From positions 1 through 64,000 of the forward strand of contig WTXD01000092.1 in NCBI GenBank assembly GCA_022496205.1: 64,000 nt of DNA, read 5' to 3'. The DNA comes from Gloeopeniophorella convolvens (Eukaryota; Basidiomycota; Agaricomycetes; Russulales). Made by a program: the position numbers and the translations under genes. Shown piece after piece: positions 48,241 to 59,220 of this stretch (its first letter is position 1; each line of letters begins with the position of its first letter). The notes under the pieces were generated by a model. That model saw nothing but the letters and a program-made list of their open reading frames with translations, had not been told where the DNA came from and did no database searches.

Positions 48241-48599
48241 CCATCGTATCCACGATCGGTCCGATCGGGGCCTGGCGTCGTTGTCAACGTTGGGTATTCC
48301 AGATGTTTTCTTAGCAACGATTTGGAAGGAGGGTCCGACCCCTCCCTCCAGATGCTCGTCGCCGTCGGAGTGTGAAATATCGCCCCAAACGGAACGATTT
48401 GGAGACGGATCTACCACGTGCTGCTCGAGTTTCAAAGTCCGGCGTGAGTGAGCACCGACCTGCACCGACCCTCTGCATGTCATGCTGGACCACGCTCCTC
48501 GACGCCCATTGACGAACGCGTCGTCGCTCTTCCGCGCGTGCGCCCTGCACACCCCAACGCCCTGCACCACCCCCATCGTCCCCCTGCACCGGGCACCTC

Positions 48600-49005
48600 T
48601 CAGCCGATCGACCTTGCCCTCCGCTGTGCGGAGAACACATACACCTTACCCTCACCGCCCACGCCCAGCCACGTCCACCACCTGTCTGCATCCCGGACAA
48701 GCACCAGCACGGATGCGCACCCTAGTCCAAATGGTTCTAAGAATGGCGCCTCTTGCAGCTTGCGCATGCGGTATGTAAGCTGCACCTCCGTACACGCGCG
48801 TGTACGTTCGGGCAGACAAGTCAACGGACGCGTTGGTGTGCAGCAGTGGGGACGCGCTCACCAGGTCCGTGAGCAGCGCACGCACGCACGGCTGCACCAG
48901 GGCAGGCGCGAGCCCCGTCGTACCTGTGCCCATGCCAAGCTCGAGCTCTGTGTGGCCAGCAGCGTCGAGGCGGAGCCGCGGGTCGAAGGCGCCCTGCGTG
49001 CGCAC
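48600..49005 (-). pseudogene. Captured lysine-methyltransferase-like gene fragment (Methyltransf_16 type)
   Basis: One frame (from 49005) reads RLDAAGHTELELGMGTGTTG then ALLTDLVSASPLLHTNAS, which fits SAM-binding motif I (ELGxGxG) and the following TDL..LL..N of METTL21-like protein lysine methyltransferases. A second frame (to 48600) reads TYRMRKLQEAPFLEPFGL and ends GKVYVFSAQRR, the usual C-terminus of the same family. The central part, with the second half of the Rossmann fold, is missing and the two pieces are in different frames, so the copy is non-functional. It lies wholly inside the TIR element. The motif match is by eye. Confidence 0.6.
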
Positions 49006-49639
49006 ATGGCGTCCCAGCCTCTACCTCTGCTATCGGGTCCCCAACCTGACGTGAGTTCAAACGTTCATGCGGCATGTGGCATGATGTGCGTTGGCGCACG
49101 TCCATATGTCGAGATCAGCAGTGTGTGCAGAGCTCAAGCCTACTCATTTTTGTAACAATTCTGCATAATCAAACATCTGTATAAAACACTTCCTTGACCT
49201 GAGACTTGAAATCGCTGTCTGTACACCCCAGTTTGCTGGTGTGCAGCATGGGCAAGATAAACCCGGGCTCGGTGATCTTTCCCGCCTGTGCCGGATCTAA
49301 GATTTCATCCAAATCGTTCCAAATCCCGTTGCCATGTCTTGCGGTTTGGAATCTAGAGGACGGAAACGATCGGTTACGCGCTCCTGATTTTTTAGAACGG
49401 TTTAGAATTCTCTAAACCTTACGGGAAGTCATCCAGTACGTGGGCAAAGTTGATCTCTGGTGGAGCGGCTGGAGACAAATCGAATCACGTGCCTGAGCAC
49501 AGATTGATGCGTTCATTGCCGGATGGCTCGCTCTTTCTCCGCGCGGAATCATTTCGGATTCTCATTTCCAGCCCTCTACTGCGGGTGCGAAGACGAAACG
49601 GTGAGGTACGCCGAACTTGAACGAGGCCTAGGTACGATT

Positions 49640-51370
49640 CCAAACCTTGGATATTCAGTGATCCGCGGGGCGCTGTGTTACTAAGTACCCCGTCATTCCG
49701 CGTCAGTGCTCAACTCAAACAACGCGCGAAAGGCACTGAACTAGTTGCTGCAGATGTAACTGCATTTGGTTTTGGTAACATGTGACAGATCGAGGTTTTT
49801 TGTCCATGGGTCATTTTTCTCAAAGCCATGAGACGCAATTCTAGGGGTGGAATACAGGGTCCTTCGGCGGCGAGTGCATGATGAAACGAATCCGTATTCA
49901 ACAAAAGCGATCATCATGATGACTCCGACGAGCTCCTTGGTGGCTTTCTTAGCGGGTTATCGAGAAAAACTTCTATAAACCCGTATAATACACCGTGATG
50001 ATCGCGACCAAATGGACGCCACCCAAACCATAGCAAACACGTTAGGGCCTCGTGAGCCTCTGCGTATTGACCACAGCCTGCGAGACAGGCAGCCGCCCTG
50101 CTAACACGAAACTATGCTAGGGCCGGAATCGAGCCTAGCCAAGCTGAAATTGGCGTACCTCAGCAATACGCCAGCGAAACCCCATGTTTTCCACGAGTCT
50201 AGAATTTTAGGCCATGAGCTGCCATGGGCGGTAGACTTCGACGATCGCGACGGTACCCGATTCACTTCCGTCGGTAGCTATAACCATTGCCATTGCTGCA
50301 TCGAGCCACACAATGAAGTGCACACCGGGTGCAGACAAGGAGAGATCGAAGTTAGCGCTGGAGATGGGGGCCAATTGTCATGATAGCACCGAAGCGGACA
50401 AAGCATGCCCGAGCCGAGGCGCGCTCGACAACACTCCGCCGCTTTGTTGGCGCCGATCCGCTGATTCGGACAACATTTCTGGGCCGCACAGCACGTCGCA
50501 GATCAGCAGAGCTCGGAAATAGTTTAAAACTCAGATCGTCACGATCGAGTTCTGGACCCAGGGGTGCGCGAATTCCGACACATACGCGACTGAAGGGGCT
50601 TGCGAAGGCCGCCGAGAGCAAATTCGTCGGTGATCTGGTGGATTGTCAGGATTAAACGGCGTCCGCGTGATCAGCGTGCCTCTAGGGTCCTCTCGGTAAG
50701 CCATCGCTCGCTCTGTAACTTAACTGTACTGACTTGACCATCGTCAGACAATTGGATTCGATGGGTGGCTGAACGAACCGTACGGACTACAGTAACCCGG
50801 CGGCACTCGGAGTGGCTGTGGTATGCAATTCCGGCCCAAGGCGTACAAGTCGCACGAGGACCGGTGGACCCTTTTCAATCCTTCTTTTCCAGTGGGCCGT
50901 GGGCTGTCGTGGGTCGAGAGCTCGTCAGTGACGTATTTTGTGGCGTTCAGTGGGTGAAAGGCTGCGGCCGGCTGCTCGACGGCATGCCACGTATATGAAA
51001 TGAGAACCAATCGTACTTCTCGTGGCGGTTACGGGCGTAGAGGGATGCCCCTAAATCTCGAGCATCTGTGGCGATAAGAGAAACGCTTAACGCTGTAGGG
51101 TCCTCACATGTCGAAGAAAGTAATATTTCGGGCCTTCTTCTAACTATGCGTTTCTGATCAGAAGATTCGCGAACCGAGAGAAGCTCACACAAAACAGAAG
51201 AAAAAGTACAATGAACTTTGTCCGACCCCCTAATTCACGGACCTGAGGGTATTCATTGTCTGCGGCATCTGCACGAGCGAGAACAGGCGAGATACCCCAT
51301 GATGCTGACTTGCAGGCTGATATGGAAGTTCTGGTTTTGTCCGGGATGAAGCTGAAGATACATGGCAACT
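49640..51370 (-). pseudogene. M28 aminopeptidase gene, decayed copy
   Basis: It aligns piecewise with the intact gene at 56459-58506 in the same orientation: the N-terminal region near 51.2 kb, intron positions, the GC-AG donor near 50.68 kb, the metal-site exon near 50.25 kb (TDGSESGTVAIVEVYRPW in place of [18 protein letters not shown]) and KTKCSYICS near 49.75 kb. The metal-binding DD pair is altered, the HWYAAEE segment has become RWRIAE, and in-frame stops interrupt several exons. The C-terminal SDHGSW region is lost. Confidence 0.7.
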
Positions 51371-52037
51371 GTCAACTACAGCACTGGCACACGGTGAGAT
51401 ACTTTGCCAGCGAATGAGGCATCTCTCAGGAACTACATTGTACTACTCACTCTCGTTTGTCTCGGTACAAGCGGGCAGCCTGTAAGATATGTGAAGATTT
51501 AACTTCGCGCACTGGTGGAGCCAAAAGTAGTATGCTAACGGTCAAGATGTAAGTTCGTTGAGAAATGCCACCCGGCGAGTGCGAACAGGTGCGAACGCCG
51601 CCGAAGATTTCGTTGGAACGGGCCGGCATCCGGGTCAGAGTCACCGATATTACATCATATACTACGACACATCGCGCACTTCGCGACGCCACCGACCGCG
51701 TCTTGAGACTTGCCATGGACAGCCCGATCACGGTGCTGGTCCCAGTGCCGGTGGAAGGCCTCGGACCAGCTCCTGAGGCCTGAGGCCGGGCGGTGTCAGT
51801 GTCCGATTCTCCGAGACAGACTCTGTCGGGCGCGGACCACCTGGTCCAGCGCACTGCTGCAATATCTCCCTCGTTGGACATGCCTCCTTCAATTACTACC
51901 ACCAATCTAGGCTCAGCGCCTCCATGTTTAACGTGGCACACCGCTTCAGCCAGCCCCAGCTATCGTCTATGATAGCTAGTCGACGAATGTACTCACTGCT
52001 CAGTCAATTCGGCAACGTAGGCTTGCTGTGTGTCGGC
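51371..52037. other. Intergenic with one small ORF
   Basis: A plus-strand frame at 51565-51783 (72 residues, with ISLERAGIRVRVTDITSY) has coding-like composition but no recognised domain, partner exon or promoter. Nothing else seen. Confidence 0.3.
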
Positions 52038-52330
52038 CTCATACTTGCACACCTCTGAGCAGCAAAGGTCAGCCCAACCTTATGTCTCAGCTGCAGACAG
52101 AGTCTGCACTCGTTGATTTATATTTTGAAAGAATCCATGATGGAGCCTCCAACCTATCTCCTATCAGACTCGGAGATGCCGTCTACGGGAAGTCATGCCA
52201 ATATGCTGTCTGCGGCCCACGCAGCCGTTTCGAAGGAGGTGGACGCACTATCCGAGCGCTCCCGTCTACCCAAAAAGAGACACAATGCCCTACGGACGTC
52301 AGGAAAATGTGTGAGGTATCCGCCCATTAA
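52038..52330 (+). pseudogene. Truncated F-box gene 5' fragment
   Basis: The region reads like the first exon and leader of the 8073/19865 F-box genes: cctctgagcagcaaaggtcagccc upstream, then SHANMLSAAHAAVSKEVDAL and SERSRLPKKRHNAL. It stops being similar just before the F-box motif. It lies in the opposite orientation to the other two copies and abuts the inverted-duplication arm that starts near 52383. Confidence 0.8.
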
Positions 52331-53876
52331 TCAACACATCCTACATAAAAACTGACACGCGAGTGGTCATCATCCAGCTCCGAGTTCAATAATGGAAGGA
52401 ACAACATCCATTCCGGGATCACCGGTCATCCTTGCACCCTTCCCGTAAAAAGCTGGAACGGACCTTTCGGGCTGTAATTCCGCCGACATGCCAATAGCAC
52501 CGGAGATGACAGTTTGGTATTGAGCGTCTTGATTGGTGGGCCGCACTTCAACCGCGCGGAGACGGTATTGACAAGCAGCTGCTCCGACCCGACACGAGAA
52601 ACGAGTAGAGCGGACGCAAGCATTGTTAGTGAAGGGGATCGCCAGTACGAGTGCGCGCTGCGAGAAATAAGACGATTTGCTCTGGCAAATACTGCGTACG
52701 AAGGATTGAGTGGCTGCAACACACCAAAATGGCCTCTCCGATGTGCTGAGGGCCGCATCTCACGACAGTTGTCCATGTTCAACGCCGTGACCACAGTTGT
52801 ATAAATGGAACGGTTCTTGACATCGTTCCGATAGGAAGGTGAATCAGGAATTCGGAGGTGCAGAGGTTCAGAATTTGTGAATGATGTCGATGAGGCCAGG
52901 TCTACTATCCGTCCCAGCTAGGTGCTTACATACATATCTCGCCAGTATGATGACGGAGCGGGTAGCTATTTCGCGTCCTTGTCAAATCTGAATTCAACTG
53001 TGCCCACACTGACATAGATGACCGTCTTCGCAGCAGTGACTCGAGGTGGTGCGCTGCAGGGATTGCATCATTGATCAAGCGGAAGCAACGACGCGGCACG
53101 CCCCGGAGCACCGGTTAGCAGCCTGCCGGTGGCTGACCGGGAACAGCCGGGAACATGAACGCTGGGAAAGACGCCGCGGCGATTGCGTTGAGTCGGGCCC
53201 GGCGGCTCGCCTCCGATACCCACGGCTACCCTTTCGTCTCCCAACTGAGTATACTTAGCACCTATGTACTGCCATACTAACCTTGACCGGACATCATGAT
53301 TAATTGGAGCGCTACTTGATCGCCCAGATACCCGGATAGCGCTTTATGAAGCACGTCTCTCCTGCCAAGTTGCCACAATTCCGTGTGGCAGTGGGGGCTG
53401 AGCGAGCTGGCTCGAAGCCTGAGAGTGGTCGACCCCGGTAGTAGGCAGCATTTTCTCCTCACCATTCACTCGGTGGAGCTCAAGCTCAAAATCAAAGTCT
53501 CAGACGCTTCGACAGCCGGATTGGCGCTTTCAAGAAGGCACTATATCAGTGGGTCAGTACAGTCACTTAACGGTCCGGGGTGGCGTGGGAGGAAGGCTGA
53601 ACAATCGTGGCGTGGCAACGTAACCTCCTACGAGCGCGTAGGCTACTGTTTTGTCCACGAGGCCTAATGTGTGACCCTAGATGTTATGAAATGAGGGCAG
53701 CTGTCTCTCGGAGCACAAGAGGTGCTGTCCCCGCCACAACGCTACGAGCTCTCCTTCATTGGTATAGTCTATTTGCTCATGTTCTAAGCTGTGCATGTGA
53801 GGGCTGATCAGAGTTGCTCCTCAGATGTTTCCTTATTGGTTACTGTAGGCATCGCACACGACCCACGATGGCCGGG

Positions 53877-53884
53877 TATAAGAA
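53877..53884 (+). promoter_or_regulatory. TATA box of DUF6534 copy C
   Basis: TATAAGAA in the context cgggtataagaa, about 125 bp upstream of the ATG at 54007; the same cgggtataa is conserved upstream of copy A. Confidence 0.55.
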
Positions 53885-54006
53885 GGAGCGCAGACCCATC
53901 GGCGCAGCCCCCCCCCCCCTCCCTCCCTCGTCATAGAGACAGACCGCGTAAACGGTAGATTTAAAGCTCTAGGCTATACCTGCCAATCGCGAAGAGGTTC
54001 CGAAGT

Positions 54007-55602
54007 ATGCCTACGGATGCTGGAATCCCCCCCAATATCTCCGAGATGCGAGTCTTGATTCCCTGCCGTACGTATACTGGACTGATCCTTCCTTCTAGAA
54101 CAGCTCCACTTGTGCGCGTCCTTATTCACTTGATATTCCAGGCATTTAGCCATCTCAATAGCTTCTCGGGATGCTCTGGAACTGGGCACTGTACGGAGTG
54201 TTAGTGGTCCAAGTCTGTGAGCTCGGCTTCCTTTTCCAGGGGTCCCATCATCGCTTACTACAAGGGAATAAGATGTATATAGCTACAACTTTCCTGGAGA
54301 CGGGAGGGTTATCAAACTGCTAGGTATGCCTCCGAATCATGTACCGTCCCGGACCACTGCCACATAATCGTTCATAGTATACGGCGTTTTCCTATTGGAG
54401 ACGCTGCAGACGACTCTCAGTGGTGCAGACCTCTACTATTGGTTCGTCTCGGGATTCGGCAACATGGAGCGCCTCGCAAATCCCTACGCTTCTCCATATG
54501 ACACACCCATGATCGGTGGCATCATCTCCATGACCGTCCAGTTCTTCTTTTCGTACCGTATCTGGGTACTGGGTGGAAGGAAAGCTGCTTGGCGGCTGTG
54601 CGCCGCAATTTGTCTGGTGAGTACACATAGAACGTCCTTTTCTGGGTGCTATCCTGACCTTCGTGCGCAGCTCTCTATCATGGGTGGCGCAGGGGCATTC
54701 TTCGCTGGTATCCAAGTAAGCCAACTACTGTATGCTACCACGATCCAAGCTCACCCGATCAGGGTGCTGTCCGCGGCAAGTTTCCTACAGGGCGACTTCT
54801 GAAGCTCGAAAACATGGTATGCTGATTTCGATGGCGCCTATCTGAGCCATTCAACCAAGTGACTCACTACTACATAGATCTGGCTCCTGGGCAACACTTT
54901 GTCTGACCTCCTGATTGCAACGTCTATGGTCTACTATGTACGCCATACTCCCCTAATGCCTCCCACTCGGGCTGATATAATCATGTCGAACCATAGCTGA
55001 CACGGCAAGCGGTAAACGGGAACTTGCTCAGCGATCGCGCCATCACAAAGATCCTCAGACTGACGATTGAGACAAACACGTTGACCAGTAAATCATTCCG
55101 ATATCCCCAGCATATGCACTACCTTATATCTATACAGCTATCGTCGGCGTCACAGCATTGTCCATGGTCGCTATCTTCCCTGTACGTCTTTCTCGGATAT
55201 GCTTTGCCCATAGGATGATCTGAATACTAGAATAGGAAAAGAACTGGTTTACATTCCCGTATGCGTTCGCTGCTCTACCCACCACATAATGTTCGCTCAT
55301 CATGACGCGACGTAGGGCGGCGATTCTCGGAAAATTGTAAGCACCTCCTCTCTCTTTGGCGCGCCATCGCTTGAGCCACCTTTGTGTGAAGGTACTCCAA
55401 CACTCTTCTCGTCTCGCTGAACAACCGGATTTCCATTCGCGATGCGTCGGAGTCGTCCATACGTACGACATCTGATTTTGGATTCACCACCTGTCCCACA
55501 CACACGGTTGCGAATTTCTCTCTCAACAACCGGGTAGGAATGACGTCGAGCGATGACAGCGAGAGCACGGTTATCGACTGTCGCATGGCTCTGGCAAAGT
55601 GA
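54007..55602 (+). CDS. DUF6534 multi-helix membrane protein, copy C (intact)
   Basis: Thirteen exons join in phase into 315 residues: 54007-54047, 54099-54111, 54162-54216, 54273-54323, 54378-54616, 54671-54715, 54763-54816, 54878-54937, 54997-55087, 55138-55181, 55236-55258, 55316-55336 and 55392-55602. Introns are 46-61 nt. Intron 1 has a GC donor (54048-54049); the others are GT-AG. The protein shows about seven hydrophobic helices: LLGMLWNWALYGVLVVQV, FLLETLQTTLSGADLYYWFV, IIGGIISMTVQFFFSYRIWV, LCAAICLLSIMGGAGAFFAG, IWLLGNTLSDLLIATSMVYY, the region after TNTLT, and a hydrophobic segment before the YSNTLLVSLNNRISIRD motif. A Ser/Thr-rich soluble tail follows. DUF6534 is common and expanded in basidiomycetes; no function is established. 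Membrane location is inferred. Confidence 0.88.
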
Positions 55603-55850
55603 AGCGAGTCACGGTGTCTCAGATAATCAGTCAGTCGTCTGGAATTTGTTCGTGTGCGCTTACGAATGTTGCTGCAGCCAACGCGTAATCTAGAGGGGCA
55701 GGTTCGCGCCCAGATCTGTCAGAACAGGTAGCGGCAGCGGCTGCCTGTATAACATAATATACCACATCGGAGCCTGCGACTCCTACATCCGCTCCATTGT
55801 TCGTCACGCGAGAGACGTGGCACTAGGCTGCGCTGAGGAATCGATCAACC

Positions 55851-56458
55851 GTGGACATGCATTGCCTTATGTAAGCGAAATCTGGAGCTCGCGCAGCTCT
55901 GGACAGTCAAGTACCTTACTGGAACGAGATGGGTCGTGTGACTGCAGTTGCATTACAATCACTCCGAAGTCGCCTGGGGTCGCGGCCTGGCCTGCAGCGC
56001 ATGTGCCAATGTGCCAAGGCCGCCTGCTGGCATCGACCGGTCTAGGAATCGAGCATACTAAAGGTGTTGACTCAGCGTCAAAGACAGAGCATTTCCGACC
56101 AATCTGCGACCTTCTGCGACCCATCGTGTTGCGCGCTGTCATTTGGGTGATAGCAGGTGATAGCCCTGTCAATTCCCCAAGCTTCGAAAGTTAACTCCAA
56201 TCCCAACTGAGCACTGGTCTAAGGAGGATCCGGTCGGATCGTGATTCGTGACGGATATGAAATACAGGTCGTGAGGCAGTCAGCTGGGCGCAGCGCTCAT
56301 TCATATGTATTCATACGTAGACGGAGACAAGCAACCTGGTTGTACATAGGTCGCGTGAAACCAATTTACAGCCGTCCTCCGCAGAGTTGATACCAGCGGA
56401 GCAGAGGGCCTGGGCACAATTCCGAAGATCATGAAAGGCACCGTCCGTCGGGCACCGA
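55851..56458. other. Intergenic, no supported gene
   Basis: 3' flanks of the plus-strand DUF6534 gene and the minus-strand M28 gene; short frames only. Confidence 0.55.
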
Positions 56459-58506
56459 TCATGGCTCGGATGTCCAGCCGCCCAATTCGATCGCGAATGC
56501 GACCGCCAGCTTGGAGAATTCCAACATATGGACGAAGCTGAATTCCGACGACACGTCCGCGCGGCTGAACGCGAGTCACGTGTCCATGAGTAGGCCGGCG
56601 CGCTCAGACAATGGAGGCGCACTCGTTCTCCGTGTGGAAGTTCGGGTTGGCGTTTTCCCAGGCGCTCTCTGCTCTGTCACTTCAGTATGCGAATAAGCAG
56701 ACGGGACGGCGAGGCTCACCGAACATGAATGAGGTGCGGTATCCAGCCTTGTTCCACGATCCGCTGCGCTGCGGTATTAGTGCTGGTCTCGGATAAACGC
56801 GCAAATCATACTGACTGATCACTGCAGGCGTAGCCACATTTAGTTTCAACATAAGGCAGATCGAGGTATTCGTCCACGAGCTTCTTGTTGAAAGCCGTTA
56901 ATCTGAAGTTTCGACATAAGATGCGGGATCATTCGAACAAGACCTGCCGAGACGGACTCAGGGTCAACGAAGTCCGTCATCACTCCGACCACTTCCTTGG
57001 TTCCTTTCTTGACCCATGCCGTGGAATCGAACTTTCATAAACCCGTGAGACATAACGCGCTGATCAGTTCGAGAGCGGCAATACCTGAACCGTTGCAATA
57101 ACGTTGACCTCGCGAGCCGCGTAATGTCTGACCACAGCCTGAGAACCGAGCAGGCCGCCCTCCTGACATGACATTATGCGTCATTGAGTCTAACGAGGTT
57201 CAAGTTGGCACACCTCGGCAGCGTACCAGTGAAATTCAACATTTTCCACTGGTCTAAAGTTGCGTGCTATGAGCGCACGGTAAGCTTCTAAAATCGTGAC
57301 AGTGCCCGATCCGTTGTCGTCGGCGCCTGGAAGACATGTCAGGATGGGGCTCCAACTCTTGCTGCGCCGAGCGACAGAACAAAGTTCGTACCAGGCGCAG
57401 ACAAGGCAGGATCAAGGTTGGTGCTGGAGACCGGGCCCGTTTGTCATGAGACACGCGAAGTAAATAAACCACGCACGAGTCGAGGTGCGCGCTCAAAATC
57501 ACCACTCCGCCATCCGTTGGCGCCGACCCGTTGATGCGGACGATCTGGACCGAGCCGCAGGCGACAGATCAGCAGAGCCTAGAAATAGTTTAAAACTCAG
57601 ATTGTCACAATCGAGTTCTGGCCCCAGGGGTGAGCAAAGTCCGATACATGAAGGAGCTTGCGAAGACCCTCGAAAGCAAATTCGTCAGTGATCTGGTGGA
57701 CTGTCAACGCCACAGGAGAGCAACGTTCGTGTGATCAGCATGCCTCCAGGATCTTCTCCGTAAGCCATTGTTGGCTTTGTTGACCGTACTGGTCCAGGGT
57801 CAGAAGAACGAAGTCAACGGGTGGCAGAATGAATCGTACCGGACTACGGTAGTCTGGAGGCACCCGATGAACGTGATGTTTCAGACGATCCCAATGAAAG
57901 GCATACATCGTGTACGGAAACTGGATAATTCCTTCAAATTCTCCTTTGGACCGTGAGTCGAGAGTTCCTTCAAGACATCATTGACATGCTTCGTAGCATT
58001 TGGTGGGTGAAAGCCTGGAACCCGCTGCTCCACGGCATGTCAGGAATATGAAATGAGAACCAACCGTACCTATGGTGGCAAGTCTGGGGCGGTGGCATGT
58101 AACCCCTGGGTTCTCGGTGTCTGTGCTGATAAGAGGAACGTGGCGCGTTGTAGGGTGGTAGACATGAGGGCGTATCGAGTGCTCCTCACATGTCGAAAAA
58201 ATTGATCCCCCGGGCCTTTATCCGAATCTATGTTTCTCATCAGAAGGTTCGCGAACCAAGGGGGGCTAGGGTAGAATGGAAGAAAAAAGGGCGACGAACC
58301 TTGTCCGATTCCGTCATCCACACAGGCGGTGCGTCGTCAGCTATCTGTACAAGTCGCAAGCTTCCAAAATCCCAGTTCGAGAAGCTATGCTGAGCCTCGG
58401 ACCGAGAAATGGGTTCCGATTGAACTCTGTTGCTTGCATGCGAGATTACGGTCACCGTGGTTGCAAAAACCGCTAAGGCGAACATTCTACTAAGGGGAAT
58501 ATGCAT
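56459..58506 (-). CDS. M28 family aminopeptidase (secreted, leucine-aminopeptidase type)
   Basis: The N-terminus (ATG 58506) has a signal peptide ([19 protein letters not shown]) and then [18 protein letters not shown]. Many short introns separate the exons. Read in order they give [34 protein letters not shown] (first metal ligand), [19 protein letters not shown] (bridging Asp), [19 protein letters not shown] (catalytic Glu and ligand), [25 protein letters not shown] (last His ligand) and a C-terminal [16 protein letters not shown], stop 56459-56461. All M28 zinc ligands are present, so it should be an active di-zinc exopeptidase acting outside the cell. The intron after WLTEKILE has a GC donor (57742-57743), shared with the decayed copy. 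Some 5' junctions are less certain. Confidence 0.82.
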
Positions 58507-59220
58507 CGTCGAGGGTTTGGAGCAAGGAGTCGAATCAAAAGCAGTGCTTCAGCCGGCCGGCACCTTTTGTTCTAGGAATGGCAACTGGCTCACGCGCTCT
58601 CATCGCGCGCGCACGGTTGTTACGATGCTTTGACGATATTTCTAGTGTCGACGAGATGATGCGAATCTCGAGCAGCGATGTATTGAGAACCGATTCCAGT
58701 GAATAAGGATTTATTGGTGGTCAAGACCGACGCGGGTGTAATGGCAGGTGGTGGCGACGAACGGCTAGGCAGTGGGTGAATGAGAAAAGCGGCGGACACG
58801 AGCTCGGAGTTTGTTCAGCACGGCCGGCCGGATTTGTGACCTTTGTGCACGTGCCTTGTGACACTCGCGCCGAAGCTGGTGATGCTGATCACGTAATGAT
58901 CGCGGTTGCGGCGCCGCGTCTGGTGCGATACTTATTGGTGCCACTGCCAACTTTCGCTGGCCCTTGACAGTCACCACCATCCAGAGCTTTCGGGTCTCGC
59001 TACTCCTACCTAGTGCACCTTTTATCGCATCTCCACATTCCCTTGTGCTTGCAGTGCATTCCGTTCGCTACCCCTACCCCATCTGACTACGTTGTGTGCG
59101 TGCCAGAAAGCCGCCGTGTATGCCGAGAAACCAAGGGTAGGTGTACTCCGTGTTGTGTTTGCTCGAGAATAACAAGCTTTTTCTGTGCTAGCGCTTGATT
59201 AATACTTGCGAGCAAGCGAT
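58507..59220. other. Intergenic, divergent promoter region
   Basis: Between the minus-strand M28 gene and the plus-strand F-box gene. No exon or element recognised. Confidence 0.55.

Larger units (their letters stand above)
48188..49432. mobile_element. TIR DNA-transposon-like element (1245 bp) with captured gene
   Basis: The ends are perfect 16-bp inverted repeats, ATGACTTCCCGTAAGG on the left and its reverse complement on the right; imperfect similarity continues inward (tttagag/attctaaaccgttc). Flanks are CCAGTAAGTGG (48177-48187) and CCAGTACGTGG (49433-49443), a near-perfect 11-bp direct repeat, so a target duplication of 7-11 bp depending on whether GG belongs to the repeat. That size fits Mutator-like or hAT elements. 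Subterminal copies of GGAACGgTTTgGA occur at both ends. There is no transposase frame, so the element is non-autonomous, and the interior carries a methyltransferase-like fragment. Confidence 0.8.
52383..55850. repeat. Inverted segmental duplication, arm 2
   Basis: Reverse-complement counterpart of 20815-24440, containing DUF6534 copy C. The 52.38-52.83 kb part encodes the mirror image of the short frame at 24.06-24.29 kb (shared SAHRRGH, RANxLISRSA and VGSEQLL); neither is supported as a gene. The 52.83-53.84 kb stretch has no gene. Confidence 0.8.

Noticed and set aside
53913..53935. Poly-C and (ccct)n run upstream of DUF6534 copy C as a regulatory element
   Set aside because: Absent from the matching position in copy A; a simple-sequence expansion is sufficient.
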